From Dipteris shenzhenensis (taxonomy: Eukaryota > Polypodiophyta > Polypodiopsida > Gleicheniales): a DNA stretch of 64,000 bases. The position numbers and the translations under genes were made by a program. The notes beneath the pieces were generated by a model that did not search any database, was not told the DNA's origin, and saw only the letters and a list, made by a program, of their open reading frames with translations. This document shows, piece after piece, positions 1 through 10,923 of the stretch (within the stretch, counting starts at the first letter, position 1; each line of letters opens with the position of its first letter). The stretch lies in the NCBI GenBank assembly GCA_047967505.1, contig CM106539.1. One strand, given 5' to 3'.

Positions 1-840
1 CACACCAAGACTAAAATTCGGACATCCCAAGTTTCTCGGTAGTCCAAGATAGGTAGGAGGAGAGGGTGGGGAGAATTCAACACTTGAGCCAAACGTTCAA
101 CACCAAATAAACTTGCAATCCTTTGTTGATAGTTTATCTTAAGACCAAAAAGAATTACAATTTGAAGCTCGAAATGAGGCACAAAAGGTTGATTAGGTAC
201 AAATAAATTCCTTGGTCGAAACATTACCAACCATAGCCGAGGCCTAGAAACCTTTGTAATGAGATTGTGAATAAACCATTCAAGACAAGCTTATCCATAG
301 AAATCAACAAGCAGATGCGCCAAATCTCCCCCCAAGCTTGGGGAGCATCCCACCCTTCGATGAAGGACACCGTTTTAATTACCTCTAAAGCAGCAAGTAG
401 TTCGATCACCGCACAATGAGTAGAAGTAAAATCAAAATCGTCCTAGCATATCAGTAGTTCTTCACCATGAATCATCCACGGTGTATCATTCCACCCGTCA
501 TCACCTTCAACAATGCACTAGACAATCAGCCATTGAAGGTCGACATGAAGATCAAGGAAGACATCTCGTGCATTGGTAGCCGTAAGGTGCGGAGGAATAG
601 GCACCAATTCCTTAAACGCATCGAGAAGTGACATAAATGTCCACCCTCCTCGTGTGGCGTGCCTCCGTGAAGTGAGCTTGGAGAAGTTCTGAATCAGCAA
701 TCTAGCAAGAGAGGTGGATAGAGCACATAAAATGAAGTATTTTTGCTTTTTACAGCAAGAGCAAACTCCCTACGGTTAGAGAGTTACAGTTCTCGTGATT
801 TCAATATATGAACAAAAATCATTACATTTTTACCACTTCC
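1..840. other. No gene recognised; possible decayed repeat
   Basis: No long open frame occurs on either strand; the two minus-strand frames of about 60 codons resemble nothing I know. A plus-strand reading of about 90-400 gives polar, glutamine-rich text broken by TAG and TAA stops, which could be an old retrotransposon gag. That is only an impression. Confidence 0.3.
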
Positions 841-912
841 AACTTGTTAGCCCAATGATAAGTCTTTCTTTTGTGAAGGGGGATGTCTTGGGTTCAAATC
901 CTACTCTTTAAT
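841..912 (+). mobile_element. tRNA-like SINE head (Pol III A and B boxes)
   Basis: TAGCCCAATGA at 848-858 resembles the Pol III A box and GGTTCAAATCC at 891-901 matches the B box, with tRNA-like spacing. The stretch does not fold as a clean tRNA and lacks a proper acceptor stem, so a tRNA-derived SINE head is likelier than a working tRNA gene. A purine-rich simple repeat follows directly at 909-979. Confidence 0.45.
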
Positions 913-979
913 AAAAAGAGAGGAGAGGAGAGGAGAAGGAGAAGAGAAAGAGAAGAAGAAGAAGAGAAGAGAGAGGGGG
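909..979 (+). repeat. Polypurine simple-sequence tract
   Basis: About 70 nearly uninterrupted purines made of GAGGA, GAAG and GAGA units, ending in a run of G. It creates low-complexity arginine/glutamate frames on the plus strand that should not be read as genes. Confidence 0.85.
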
Positions 980-1010
980 GCACGGGATCTGCTGTTACAG
1001 TTTTGCAGGG

Positions 1011-1148
1011 GCTCAGAAAACTGTCCGCAACCAGAAGCCGTAGCAGTCCAGAGAATTGTCGGAACTGTCGCACGGGGGAATGTAGAAAACTGTCCGCAAC
1101 CAGAAGTTGCAGCAGCCCAAAAAAGCTGTCGCACAGGAGACGCATGAA
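1011..1148 (+). repeat. Two-copy tandem repeat, about 69 bp
   Basis: The phrase AACTGTCCGCAACCAGAAG occurs twice, 69 bp apart. Each copy is followed by a similar CAGCAG or GTAGCAG stretch and a GTCGCAC element. The second copy has drifted by several substitutions. Confidence 0.7.
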
Positions 1149-2878
1149 TCGAATGCACGCGCAGTAGCTACGAAAGAGCACAGATGGTATAGTTTTGTAG
1201 ATGTAACCCGTACGAGTAGAAGATTCGCCACTAGCCATGGAGATTCATATCCCAGCAGCCACACCAAATCTTTTAGCCGGAAAAGATTTCGAGACCAGAG
1301 GCTAGAGGCTAAGCATGGCGACGCTCAAGGGCCATAGAGAAAAGGAGATCATGAGGGCGAATGGTTGTCATAGGAGGGAAAAAGGAATTAGAAGTGGAGG
1401 GAAGGAAGAGGGAGACTATGACACAAGGGGAAAAGGAGAGGGGGAAGAGAAGCATGATAGGAGGAGGAATGTGGAGATGGAGACATCAAGGGAAGAGAAC
1501 CATACTTTATTTGAAAGAAGGGATGAGAGGGAAATATCAAAATACTAGCTAGGTGGCTTTACAAGAATGAGCGTGTCTCATCAAGGAATAGCCCCTTCCT
1601 TTTATAGCCAAAAGAGGGGGTCTCTCCCCATTAATGTATCCTCCCACATGCATGGTGTGTGTGGAAAAGTCTCCCACGTGGGCTAGGCGACGTGGGCTAG
1701 GCGGTTACGCACTCTCAATTGTGTGCGACAACCCTTTACCTCAATTTTCCACATAAATCAAGCCCATATCTCAAGTCTATGATACTCCCTTGGTCTCTTT
1801 CCAATTTTATAATATGTTCAAACCTCTAGGAGGACAAGTGGAGGGTTGGCACAAGGAATCTTGCCACCTCATCCTACTTTCCCCATTATTTAACTTGCTC
1901 TCTTGGACCTTCTATACCTCCCCCACATGGGCCTATCCCATATGGAGGGAATAACTCAATATAATAGCCATCTCCACCTATTTTATATTGCTTCTCCCAT
2001 GGACTTTGAGCCATATCTTACTAAATGCAGCCTAGGTGGAGGGGTGGCACATGGAGGAGCCATGCCACCTTGCATTTTATAATATTACTATCATGGATTA
2101 TGTACAACACACCTTATGGGTCCTCTTACATGGAAGGGTGGCACATGGTCATGCCCTGCCACCTCAACCTTGGGCCCTATGCACACCATATTTTATTATA
2201 CCACATATACAAACACACATACATATTAATGCCTTTTTCCTTAGACAATTTTATCCATAACATTACCTGTTATATATGTCCTCTTTTTTTGGATCCGAGT
2301 CGAGCAGATCAACTGCTAGAACATGCAAATGTTGAAACCGTTGGCATAAAGTCTCGCTTGCATATTTCTCATCAAGCATAATGCATACAAACCTACACTC
2401 ATAGGGGGTAGGCACACCCACATCACAGACCCTCTCTCATCTATGCTAGCCTCACTCGTTGCATGGGCAGACCCACAAGCAAGGCCCTCTCTCTCTATGT
2501 GACAATAAGAGATGTTGACCTCTAATACTATCTACACTAGCTTTGCACATTTTAGCCTTGGATTGGCAAGTGAAAACCACAGGATTAACAGTAGAAAACA
2601 TATCCGCACTAATCAAAAGGATTCTAGAAAAGAAAATCCAACCTTCAACATTTCTAGAGCATTTTGGATGCGAGTGTTGCTCAGCCAAATAGGTAATCTT
2701 GCTACTGCAATCGTGCAAGAGGTAATACAAATACCTAGATTGTCATTTCCAATAGTTGCAAAACTCTTTGTTAGCCAAGTCTCATTTTCTATGTTAATTT
2801 GAAAACCAATCGCTAGCTAGGGACATCGTGATTGATGCCATCTATATTTTGGCATATGCGAGATTTGAGTCGGAGATC
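1149..2878. other. Intergenic, no gene; three short hairpins
   Basis: Only short frames with repetitive composition are present. A purine-rich part runs over about 1315-1510. The minus strand has a TATA-like stretch near 1598-1608. Three imperfect palindromes built on GGTGGCA and TGCCACC lie at 1844-1869, 2043-2069 and 2136-2163. They may be parts of an unrecognised repeat. The stretch ends at the AGATC target duplication of element E1. Confidence 0.4.
2874..2878. repeat. Target-site duplication of E1, left copy (AGATC)
   Basis: AGATC immediately precedes the left LTR and is repeated exactly at 5101-5105 after the right LTR. A 5-bp duplication is standard for LTR retrotransposon integrase. 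Confidence 0.93.
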
Positions 2879-3180
2879 TGTTGGAAAACTGAAAGGAAAG
2901 GAAAGAGTGGACACAAACTCAGAATACTTGCATTACTTGGTTGCTTGTAGAATGAAGAAGAGTGAGGTCCTTAAGTAGGCACCTCATACATGCTCACTGA
3001 CATCACTGATGACTTCAAAGCTCCACAATCATCTCCTTAATCTGCTCCTAGATTCTCTCAATCATCCTATGTGGCTCTTCCACCACCTAACTGTGCTTGT
3101 GGGCACCTAACTGTGCCTCTAGCACTCACACATAGAAACATAAGGTGTGCCTGAGGCATACACCTTGAGATATCCCAACA
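2879..3180 (-). repeat. E1 left LTR (3' LTR), 302 bp
   Basis: Begins TGTTGG and ends CCAACA, with the canonical TG..CA termini. Differs from 4804-5100 by an extra 5 bp near its start and two substitutions. Confidence 0.95.
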
Positions 3181-3182
3181 AA

Positions 3183-3190
3183 CCCCCCCT
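3183..3190 (-). promoter_or_regulatory. E1 polypurine tract
   Basis: Read on the minus strand this is AGGGGGGG, two bases from the 3' LTR: the expected site for plus-strand DNA priming during reverse transcription. Confidence 0.8.
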
Positions 3191-3554
3191 CAAGGGAATG
3201 CCTCAGGCTATGTCAAGGATACATCTAGTCTCATAGTTTCTCATGCCATCTCATGGTGGTCAAGGATTAATCTATGGCTAGGTTCTCATGATAGCAAGGG
3301 TTCCCATGGGTGTAAGGTAAACAAAAAGGGATACAAAAAGACCTTCCAATGGTTATCTCCCATGCATGTACATGCACACAATGTCTGCAGGAGGTACCAT
3401 GGAGCAAAACATACACATGGCCTACATCATAAGGTGACCAGAGGTGTTTACAAAACACACAAAACACAATAGTTTATTTCATTCATTTTGGAGGACTATC
3501 CAAGCTGAGTACCTTGACATAAAAAGAGAGATCTAGAGCATACATAGAGATGTT

Positions 3555-3956
3555 TTAAAATGCATAATCTTCATGGCATGCCTCATCTTGTGGAGGCAAA
3601 ATATCCATGTCAAGGCAAGGTCTTACCACATGGGTAGTGTCTAGTGCCTTATAAGATGGTACTATGATAGAACAAGTGGATCTGAAAATCATATCCTTCA
3701 AGAGAACAATTATCTTGTCATCTCCATAGTTGTGTAGAGAAGCATATCTTAGGTATCTGACCTTCATCTTTTTCTTGTACTTGGAGTCAAATAAAAGTGC
3801 CATGAGAGGGTAGATCTCTGTAGTTGCTTCCTTTTTGGCAACCATTGTTTTGGCAATCTTCAACAAGGAAGTCAGGTTGGCATTTTCATCCTTTGTAGCA
3901 TAACAAGACATTGCTTTATGTTTTGGCTTTTCACATATTTTGCATAAGCAAGCCAT
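3555..3956 (-). CDS. Small zinc-knuckle protein encoded by E1 (133 aa)
   Basis: The longest open frame of E1, in the same orientation as the element. Residues 4-17 match CX2CX4HX4C (CKICEKPKHKAMSC), the retroviral-type zinc knuckle used by gag to bind RNA. The rest is basic in the middle, with no recognisable capsid, protease or polymerase motif. In a gag protein the knuckle is normally C-terminal; here it is at the N terminus, so the frame may be the tail of an older, longer gag or a rearranged one. A role in packaging is possible but inferred. It may equally be a chance frame. The start is the first ATG and is not independently supported. Confidence 0.45.
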   Translation of the reverse strand: MACLCKICEKPKHKAMSCYATKDENANLTSLLKIAKTMVAKKEATTEIYPLMALLFDSKYKKKMKVRYLRYASLHNYGDDKIIVLLKDMIFRSTCSIIVPSYKALDTTHVVRPCLDMDILPPQDEACHEDYAF

Positions 3957-4790
3957 GAAAGGCTCTAACCCAGGTATTGGGTAGTGTCTTCTCTCTTACA
4001 GGGCTTAGAATAACAACTGGAATGCTTCAAAATATAAGCATTTAATGTAGCAAAGTCTTGTGACCAAATTTCAAACAATGATGCTTTCACTTACATGCTT
4101 CATAGAAGTGGCTAAAATGAATACTTTCCAATCAAAACCAGGTCTAGCAATTCATAACAAAACTGAAGCCACACTTGTACTAAAGTTATTGAAAGTTTCA
4201 AAAAACCAGAAATGCTAGAGTAGTATTTTATGTAGCATCATCTTCAAAAACTTGTCCAAAACTGTCAAAACCAAAAGGCTGAACTTGGAGGGCTTGTAGT
4301 TCACTCTTCAAAGCAAGGAAAAGAGGGCTTTCTAAAGCAAAAGAAAGCTCATATACCAGAGAGGGTCCAGCACAGAGGTTGGACGAAATGGTGCGCACTT
4401 TTGCCCGGGAGAGTTGCTACAGTCTGAAACTGAGTTTTGACGATTTCTCCCTCGTTACTGAACCAAATGACCTGAAAAATGGCTCAAAATCTTCGTCTTG
4501 AGGTCGCCCATCTACTCCTAAGAGGGTTCAGGCAATGGCGGAGCAGGCAGGGAGTATTGAGTAACAGAAGAAATTCGCTCTTTGGAGAATGACAGCCACC
4601 ACAGACGTTTTTTCTTCAATTTCTTGCAGGTGGAAGTTCGCCCATACTAGAGGAGATTCCAGCTCAGAGGGTTTGGGCAATGGTCATTTGTAGTTGGAGA
4701 ACCAAGCTCTCAAAGATTTTGGGAAGAAAGAGGAAAATGGAGAAGAAGAAGATGATGATGTGGCAGAAATGGGCTCAAGGGGGATCAAAG

Positions 4791-4803
4791 GGCTCTGATA
4801 CCA
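4791..4803 (-). promoter_or_regulatory. E1 primer-binding site (initiator Met tRNA)
   Basis: The plus strand reads GGCTCTGATACCA; its complement TGGTATCAGAGCC is the classic plant LTR-retrotransposon primer site. It touches the right LTR directly and so sets the element's orientation. Confidence 0.92.
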
Positions 4804-5100
4804 TGTTGGAAAAAGGAAAGGAAAGAGTGGACACAAACTCAGAATACTTGCATTACTTGGTTGCTTGTAGAATGAAGAAGAGTGAGGTCCTTAAGTAGGC
4901 ACCTCATACATGCTCACTGACATCACTGATGACTTCAGAGCTCCACAATCATCTCCTTAATCTACTCCTAGATTCTCTCAATCATCCTATGTGGCTCTTC
5001 CACCACCTAACTGTGCTTGTGGGCACCTAACTGTGCCTCTAGCACTCACACATAGAAACATAAGGTGTGCCTGAGGCATACACCTTGAGATATCCCAACA
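4804..5100 (-). repeat. E1 right LTR (5' LTR), 297 bp
   Basis: Same TGTTGG start and CCAACA end as 2879-3180; followed directly by the AGATC duplication at 5101-5105. Confidence 0.95.
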
Positions 5101-5599
5101 AGATCATCACTAACAATGATGGAACTAGTTACTCTCAAGGCATAAGGAGTGCACACTCTCTCAAAAACACATTATCAACTTAGAAAAAGAGAATTTACTA
5201 GGAAGTCATAATACCTTTAAAAATTAGGACATTTCTTAAGTGTAAAATTTTTAGGGATCTTATTCCATTGGCCTTCCTTTCTTTTCTTTATATCCTAGAA
5301 AAGTACAATTATTTACACTTAGAAATTAAATGCCCCTCATTCCATTCTATCATAGGGTTTGTCAAAGTCAATTTTGAGGAAGCATATGTCCTAGTGAGTC
5401 TCCTTAGCTAGTTCAAGTCCTTCCCACGGGGTGAGAATAGCTTCAAGGATATGTCTTCCCTGAATGAACCCCTTTTGATCCTTCCTTATCCAGCATTGCA
5501 TCTTGGTTTTAAGTCTAATAGCAAGTGCCTTTGCAAAGATCTTAATAGCCACTGCAAACTATTTGCTTATTCGGCTTCCTACCAAACTGATACAGGGTG
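5101..5599. other. Intergenic, starts with E1 target duplication
   Basis: After AGATC (5101-5105) I see AT-rich sequence without coding signal. The open frame that begins at 5451 only becomes recognisable as Copia near 5600. Confidence 0.5.
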
Positions 5600-6723
5600 T
5601 GACTCTTATGAAGCATTCACTGGACAAAAGCCACACATTGGGCATCTCTGCATATTTGGTTGCATAGCATATGCCCACATACATGATGATCATCATAGGA
5701 AATTGCATGCGAAGTCATGCAAATGCATCATGGTTGGCTACAGTGAAGAAAGCAAAGCATACAAATTGTATGATCCCATCAACCACAAAGTCATTATCTC
5801 CAGAGATGTAATATTTGATGAGGAATGAGAATGGAAAACCTCACCTACACAGGAGATAGAAGCATCGACTTCACAGTCATCTATAGAACAGGTTGATGAA
5901 GAAGAGCAGGAATTACCAGCAACACCCCAAGCAGAGCCACAGCAGCTCAGACGGTCTACTAGGGAAAGCAGACCACTAGCCAGATTGGCATATACTCAGA
6001 AAGGGAAACCAATTCAGGTGGAGACCACCAACTATGCTCTTATGACTACCATCATGGCTAGAGAAGAGCCAGTGTACTTCGGAGATGTAGTGGACAATCC
6101 AAAATGGCAAACTGCTATGAATGAAGAAATGGATGCTTTGTATAAGAATAATACTTGGGAATTATGCGACCTTCCACAAGGAAAGAAGGCCATAGCAAAC
6201 AAATGGGTATACAAAGTGAAGTACAATCCAGATGGCAGTATTCAGAGATACAAAGCTAGACTAGTTGCAAAAGGATTTGCACAACAATATGGTTAAGACT
6301 ATGATGAGACTTATGCTCTAGTAGCAAAGATGGATTCCATACGGTTCTTGATATCACTAGCGACACTCAGGAGATGGAATGTGTATCAACTCGATGTCAA
6401 GAATGCATTTCTCAATGGTTACCTAGACGAGGAAGTCTACATGCAACAACCAGTAGGTTATGTTGAACCAGGAAGGAGAATAAGGTTTGCCATCTCAAGA
6501 AAAGTCTCTAGGCTTAAAACAAGCACCCAAAAGTTGGTACAGTAGAATTGACAAGTATTTTTCTAATCTGGGATACATGAAGTCCAATGCAGATCATACT
6601 CTCTACTATAAAGTTCAAGGGGAAGACATTACTATTGCACTTTTAAACGTAGATGATCTGATTGTTACAAGAAGTAAGGATAGCTTCATCAAAAAACTGA
6701 AACAAGACTTATCTGTAATGTAG
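5600..6723 (+). pseudogene. Copia polyprotein fragment (integrase C-term to RT)
   Basis: Plus-strand Ty1/Copia remnant. It starts in the integrase C-terminal part (YEAFTGQKPHIGHL, then GYSEESKAYKLYDP) and continues through an acidic linker into reverse transcriptase (WVYKVKYNPDGSIQRYKARL, LDVKNAFLNGYLDEEVYMQQP, LLNVDDLIV). It is broken by a stop after the first linker (5826-5828), TAA at 6294-6296 where the family has glutamine, and a frameshift near 6480-6500. The RT text stops at 6723, where a different, minus-strand element begins. The same Copia family lies inverted at 41178-42718. No LTR is found here; both ends are truncated, so it is dead. Confidence 0.9.
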
Positions 6724-6769
6724 TGATGCCTTGTAGCAGAAGATCTTGTGATGACCCCTCAACATTGTC

Positions 6770-9100
6770 ATCGGCTTAACCTAGTAGTTGAATTTCCAAC
6801 TTGGAAATTATTGCGTTTTGATTTTGCCATTCCATGCACTTGTCTTTATACTTACCCAATGTGGAGGTGTATGCAAGCTTTAGACTGAATTGTTGAGTGG
6901 ATTTTGGATGCCCTGGAAATTGATCATTAAGCATGCGGAGTTGGAGTACCTCTTGCTCTTGAGCATCTAGTTCTACTTTTGTGTGCACAAGTATCTCACT
7001 TGATGCCATGCATTCCATCTCTAGTGCTTGAATTTGACATTTACCTTTTTTGAGGCTATTCTACAACTCATTGTTTGTGTCTAATGTGGCATGGAGCTGA
7101 TCCTCTTTAAGCAGTAATCTTTCATTTAAGTGCACCAATTCCTTCTTGATATCATCACTAGTGGCTTGCATATGGGAGAGGGATAACTCGACCTTTTCCT
7201 TTTGGTTCAAGGCGTCAGATAGCTGTAGGTGTTTTTCTTGGAGAGATACCGTGGCTTGTAGGGCATCCTTTCTACTTTCTGCTTGGGCATTTTGTGCAAG
7301 GAGCTGTTGCTGTATTTGTTCTACCATGCTTTCCTTAAGTTTCATAATTTCAGTCTCGACACTTTGCAACTTGGATTGGAGTGATGGGCATTCCATTTCT
7401 CTTTCCTGCTCATCTCACACCATGGTAGCAAATAATTGAGACCATTGTTGTAACTGTTGGCTCTGATGTTGTATGATCTGGAATGTGCTATGGCCTTGCT
7501 TGTATTGGACATACAGCTGAATCCCATGTGCCCAAGTGGAATTTTGATCTATTTCTTGAACAGCAATCTATTGTATGGTGCCACTAGAGACATTTGGGGG
7601 TTGTGAATCTAGAATCATGGAGTCGTCAACGGTGGTGACTTGTGATTCCTAGAGAGGCATGCTATTTGGCTCTCTTGCAAAGTCATTAAGGTCATGGTAT
7701 CCTCTTGGATTTCCACGCTTAAGTCCTTCTATTGCTGGAGCAAGAATGAACTGAGTTGCAGTATTCTTTGGCAGAGTTCCACATTATCATTCTCTGGAAT
7801 CTGTTCAGAGTGTTGCCCTTCTATGCTATCCGTATTGAGAGTAGGTGGAGGGTCTAATTCCCATTCTGGTGATAATATCAATGTTTCAAAGTCCTCTATA
7901 TCTTGTGTTGAGAGGGGTATAGAGTCATCCTCTTGCTCTATTGCAAACCCAATTATTATGGCCAATAGATGGGAAATGTCGCTTTTGCCATTGTGTGGTG
8001 GATACATAATTGGTTAGCAACAAGGATATGTGTTGAGCCTAGTCTTGTAGTTTTGCTCTACCAAGGAGTGTAAGAGTTTTTACTGACATAGAGTTTTTTC
8101 TCACTCTTGTATGATTGAAAATGTCAGCCAAAAACTTAGCTGCCTCTTTGCATATGGGATCCAGAATCATATCATAGTGTATTCCCCCGCTTTGTGATTT
8201 TGTGTTAGGTGCAAATAAATCCTAAATTTCAGAGAATCTTGCATCCAAATGTTTCTTTGGATATTTTTCTTGTGCCTCTGAAAATGAGAAAGTCTCATGA
8301 ATAGTGGATCTACTGAGGTAGATCTGTAAGGGCTTTTCTTTATATGTAACTGTGCCATACTTATCTTTCTCCAACTCTCTGCTTTTATATGATGTTATGA
8401 ATTGACAAATGTATTTTGTCATAGCAGGTGTTGGTAAGAAGGATTTTAGCTTCTCAAAAAGACTACCTAGTCCCTTTGACTGCAAGAAGTTGTAAGCATC
8501 GGGTGACATGGCGAACATTGAGACTCGTGTGCCAAACAAGCTGTATTGTTCGATCTATTGCTAGCTCTCTGTTGGTCTGGTCATCAAGGTGTTCTGCACC
8601 TGCATCCTGCATAGTCAATGGTTCTGCCCCAATTTCTCCTGCCTCTAGGATCCTTTGATTCTATGGCATTTCTTCTTGGCATGTTGCATTTATTTGCTCA
8701 TCAGTATCATTGTCCAAGACCACTAGCCTTGGTCATTTTGGTGCTAACCTCTGGGTCGGTGATTTTGGACCGTGTCCTTCTTCAGGTTGGTGATTTGAGG
8801 AGGGTTGTTGAGGTTGAGGCTTGGGCCATTTGGCACGGTGTTGCTTTGGGGCTATCTTCACCCTGGCATTGCATTTATTTGCTCATCAGTATCATTGTCC
8901 AAGACCACTAGCCTTGGTCATTTTGGTGCTAACCTCTGGGTCGGTGATTCTAGTCCATGTCCTTCTTCAGGTTGGTGATTTGAAGAGGGTTGTTGACGTT
9001 GAGGCTTGGGCCGGGCCGTTTGGCATGGTGTTGCTTTGGGACTATCTTCACCCTGGCATTGCACACATGAATCACGTTCCAGTTTGACAGTTGCCAATAT
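6770..9100 (-). pseudogene. Additional ORF (aORF) of Gypsy element G1, coiled-coil protein, decayed
   Basis: Read from right to left this follows the integrase of G1. Its N-terminal part (about 8650-9100) is low-complexity and altered by a 185-bp duplication. At 8222-8539 a globular segment contains the phrases LGSLFEKLKSFLP, QIYLSRSTIHETFSF and EKYPKK. These align in order with LGRVAARFPCHL, QINQDTVRVVFNLP and EKYSKQKK in the copies at 46195-48203 and 57718-60200. A glutamine/leucine-rich coiled-coil (6776-7396) forms the C-terminal half. The reading frame is broken by several stops and shifts. I do not recognise the family. Its place after integrase recalls the extra ORFs of some plant Gypsy lineages (Tat/Ogre/Retand type), which is inference. 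Confidence 0.6.
8686..9055. repeat. 185-bp tandem duplication inside the G1 aORF
   Basis: GCATTTATTTGCTCATCAG begins at 8686 and again at 8871; the copies stay highly similar to about 9055. The period is not a multiple of three, so the duplication breaks the minus-strand frame. The second copy carries a small GC-rich insertion near 9010. Confidence 0.85.
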
Positions 9101-9479
9101 AGTGCCATGTGCTAAGAGTGCCTATTTCTTTTGTGAGTGGCTAATGCATTTTACTCTTTTTGTGATGAGGGTGCCATGTATATGGATGAAAACAAGTATC
9201 TCTTGGGACTTTTACTTGTGCAATTTATCCGTGGTGCTCGAAACGTGTGGGTGTGCTATGTATGACTGGTGAGGTGGGCATTCCTCCTATATGCTTAATT
9301 TGCTAAGGGAATCATAGGAGGGCAGCTAGGACTCAGTCATCACCTCTGAGCCCTAGGTTGAAATCGATTGAAACTACCTATATGTGCGATGACATACATA
9401 TGCTAGTGAGTGCTCATGATACAATCTAGTCCTAACTATGGAAGACTTGGGGCCCCCAAATCTTCATTATTGTCGGGGA
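9101..9479. other. Spacer between G1 integrase and aORF
   Basis: No clear frame. A minus-strand stretch near 9070-9105 resembles a stretch near 49930-49985, both reading MAL..QLSN. That supports a shared layout in G1 and G4. Confidence 0.4.
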
Positions 9480-10070
9480 TGGCTTGGATGTTGATGTAGT
9501 AGCGCTTCAATTGGCTCACGTTTATTGTTGTTGTGAACTGGACTCCATCAAGTGTTTCTAGTAGCACAAAACCAATGGGATTCATTTTTTAAACTCTATA
9601 AGGTCCTTGACCTAGAAATTTGAGCTTGCCCTTATGGACTTTGGTATTGTACAACAGAACTAGGTCACCTTCCTTGATGTCTTTGTCTTTGAGGTTTCTA
9701 TCAAACCACCATGCCTTGCTTCTTTGTTTTTCTGTTGTCATGGCATGGTAGGAAACTAATATGGTCTCTGTATGCTTCTCTAATTGTTTGAGTCTTTCTT
9801 TGAGTGATGCATGATCTCCCATACATTCTTGTATTGCTATGCATAGACTAAGTATTACAAATTCCAATGGGACCATAGCTCTAAGGCCGTACACCAATTG
9901 AAAAGGTGTATTTCTTGTACTGACCTTGAGTGTGAGTCTGTATGCCCATAAGGCTACATTTAGCTTCTATGCCCAATTAGAACGCTTTGGTTCTACTACC
10001 TTGGTGAGGACAATACATAGATTTTTGTTGGTGGATTCGTTGGCTTGTCCATTCCCTTGGGGGTAGTAAG
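9480..10070 (-). pseudogene. Gypsy G1 integrase, C-terminal part
   Basis: Minus-strand Ty3/Gypsy integrase. The motif YYPQGNGQANESTNK (around 10060-10020) is the region of the catalytic glutamate; it is followed by the region normally reading WRTT.RTSTG and by the C-terminal chromatin/SH3-like part (KEGDLVLLY, KFLGQGPYRV at 9589-9660). Stops interrupt it near 9900-9970. The N-terminal part lies beyond insertion E3 at 13588-14240. The split falls exactly at the GTAAG duplication. Non-functional. Confidence 0.88.
10066..10070. repeat. Target-site duplication of E3, left copy (GTAAG)
   Basis: GTAAG precedes the leftmost LTR and is repeated at 13588-13592 after the rightmost LTR, with Gypsy integrase sequence outside both copies. 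Confidence 0.92.
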
Positions 10071-10923
10071 TGTTGGAAAGGTCACCTCCCCATCTGTAAG
10101 CCCCCAAATGAGGAGAGCACAGGGGAGGGAGACCTAGGGCAAGGTATGCCCAGAGAAAGGGGACAGCCACTATACAGATCAGTATGGGCTGCTACAAGGC
10201 AGTGTACGGAAGGTGTGTAGGGTGCGCCAGGGTTTGGACAAGGGCTGAACAGAGGCAGAACAGTAGCAGCTTTGGGAGGAGTAGAAAGGAGCAGCATATC
10301 CACCATCCTTGGGCCTTTACACGGGAAGTGAAGGAGAGAGGTGTTGCTGCAGACTTAGCTCTAGGGAGAGGCTGAACCTAGACAGTCTTCTAGGGTAGAA
10401 GGTTGCTGAGATCATCATCTAGAGCAATAGAGGCTCAGTAGGCTGAAGCAGCCGATCAGTACTTATAGGGCCTACATCCAAGAGGTGTATAGGAGGCTGA
10501 AGAGCTGCATACAAGTTGAGTTAGGGCTGCACACCTAGGCTGACATCCAGGGCAGCAAGGTGTAGAGATCAAGTCTAGATAGAAAGTCTACAGAGGCTCG
10601 ACAAGGAGCACACGGCGGGCTCGAGTCTAGAGATAGCCAGCAGATAGGAGAAGTACCTTGTGGTAAGATCAGAGGACCACACCATTGGTGGGACTGTGGA
10701 TCTATCTCTTTTGTACTGTGTCCATAGCTTTGGACGAAAATATATTATTTTGGTGGTTTCTCTATCTAGTTGGTTCATTGTCTATTGATGAGTCTGTACA
10801 TCTATTCTATGCACATAAGTTGAAGAAGTTTGTGATTCCACACCCCACACCACACTGTGTGAGCTCCTGGGCATTACTATCAGTCTTCCGCTATGTGTAC
10901 CCTCTATTGGGTCATTTCTAACA
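10071..10923 (+). repeat. E3 LTR-A, 853 bp
   Basis: Starts TGTTGGAAAGGTCACC and ends TTTCTAACA; matches LTR-C along its full length. Confidence 0.88.

Larger units (their letters stand above)
2879..5100 (-). mobile_element. E1: complete non-autonomous LTR retrotransposon, 2.2 kb
   Basis: Two near-identical LTRs flank a 1.6-kb interior. Orientation is minus: the primer-binding site for initiator-Met tRNA abuts the right LTR (4791-4803 read on the minus strand) and a polypurine tract abuts the left LTR (3183-3190). AGATC is duplicated on both sides. No reverse transcriptase, integrase or RNase H is visible, so it must have been mobilised by another element. The only notable ORF is a 133-residue protein with a zinc-knuckle motif. 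Size lies between the TRIM and LARD classes. The LTRs differ by two substitutions and one 5-bp indel, so insertion was recent. Confidence 0.93.

Noticed and set aside
848-901. Functional tRNA gene
   Set aside because: Only the Pol III boxes are present; acceptor and anticodon stems do not pair convincingly.
883-1552. Plus-strand arginine/glutamate-rich frames
   Set aside because: They arise from purine-rich simple sequence and tandem repeats; the opposite frames are equally long and equally low in complexity.
8686-9055. CRISPR-like or satellite array
   Set aside because: Only two 185-bp copies in a eukaryotic retroelement; there is no repeat-spacer structure.
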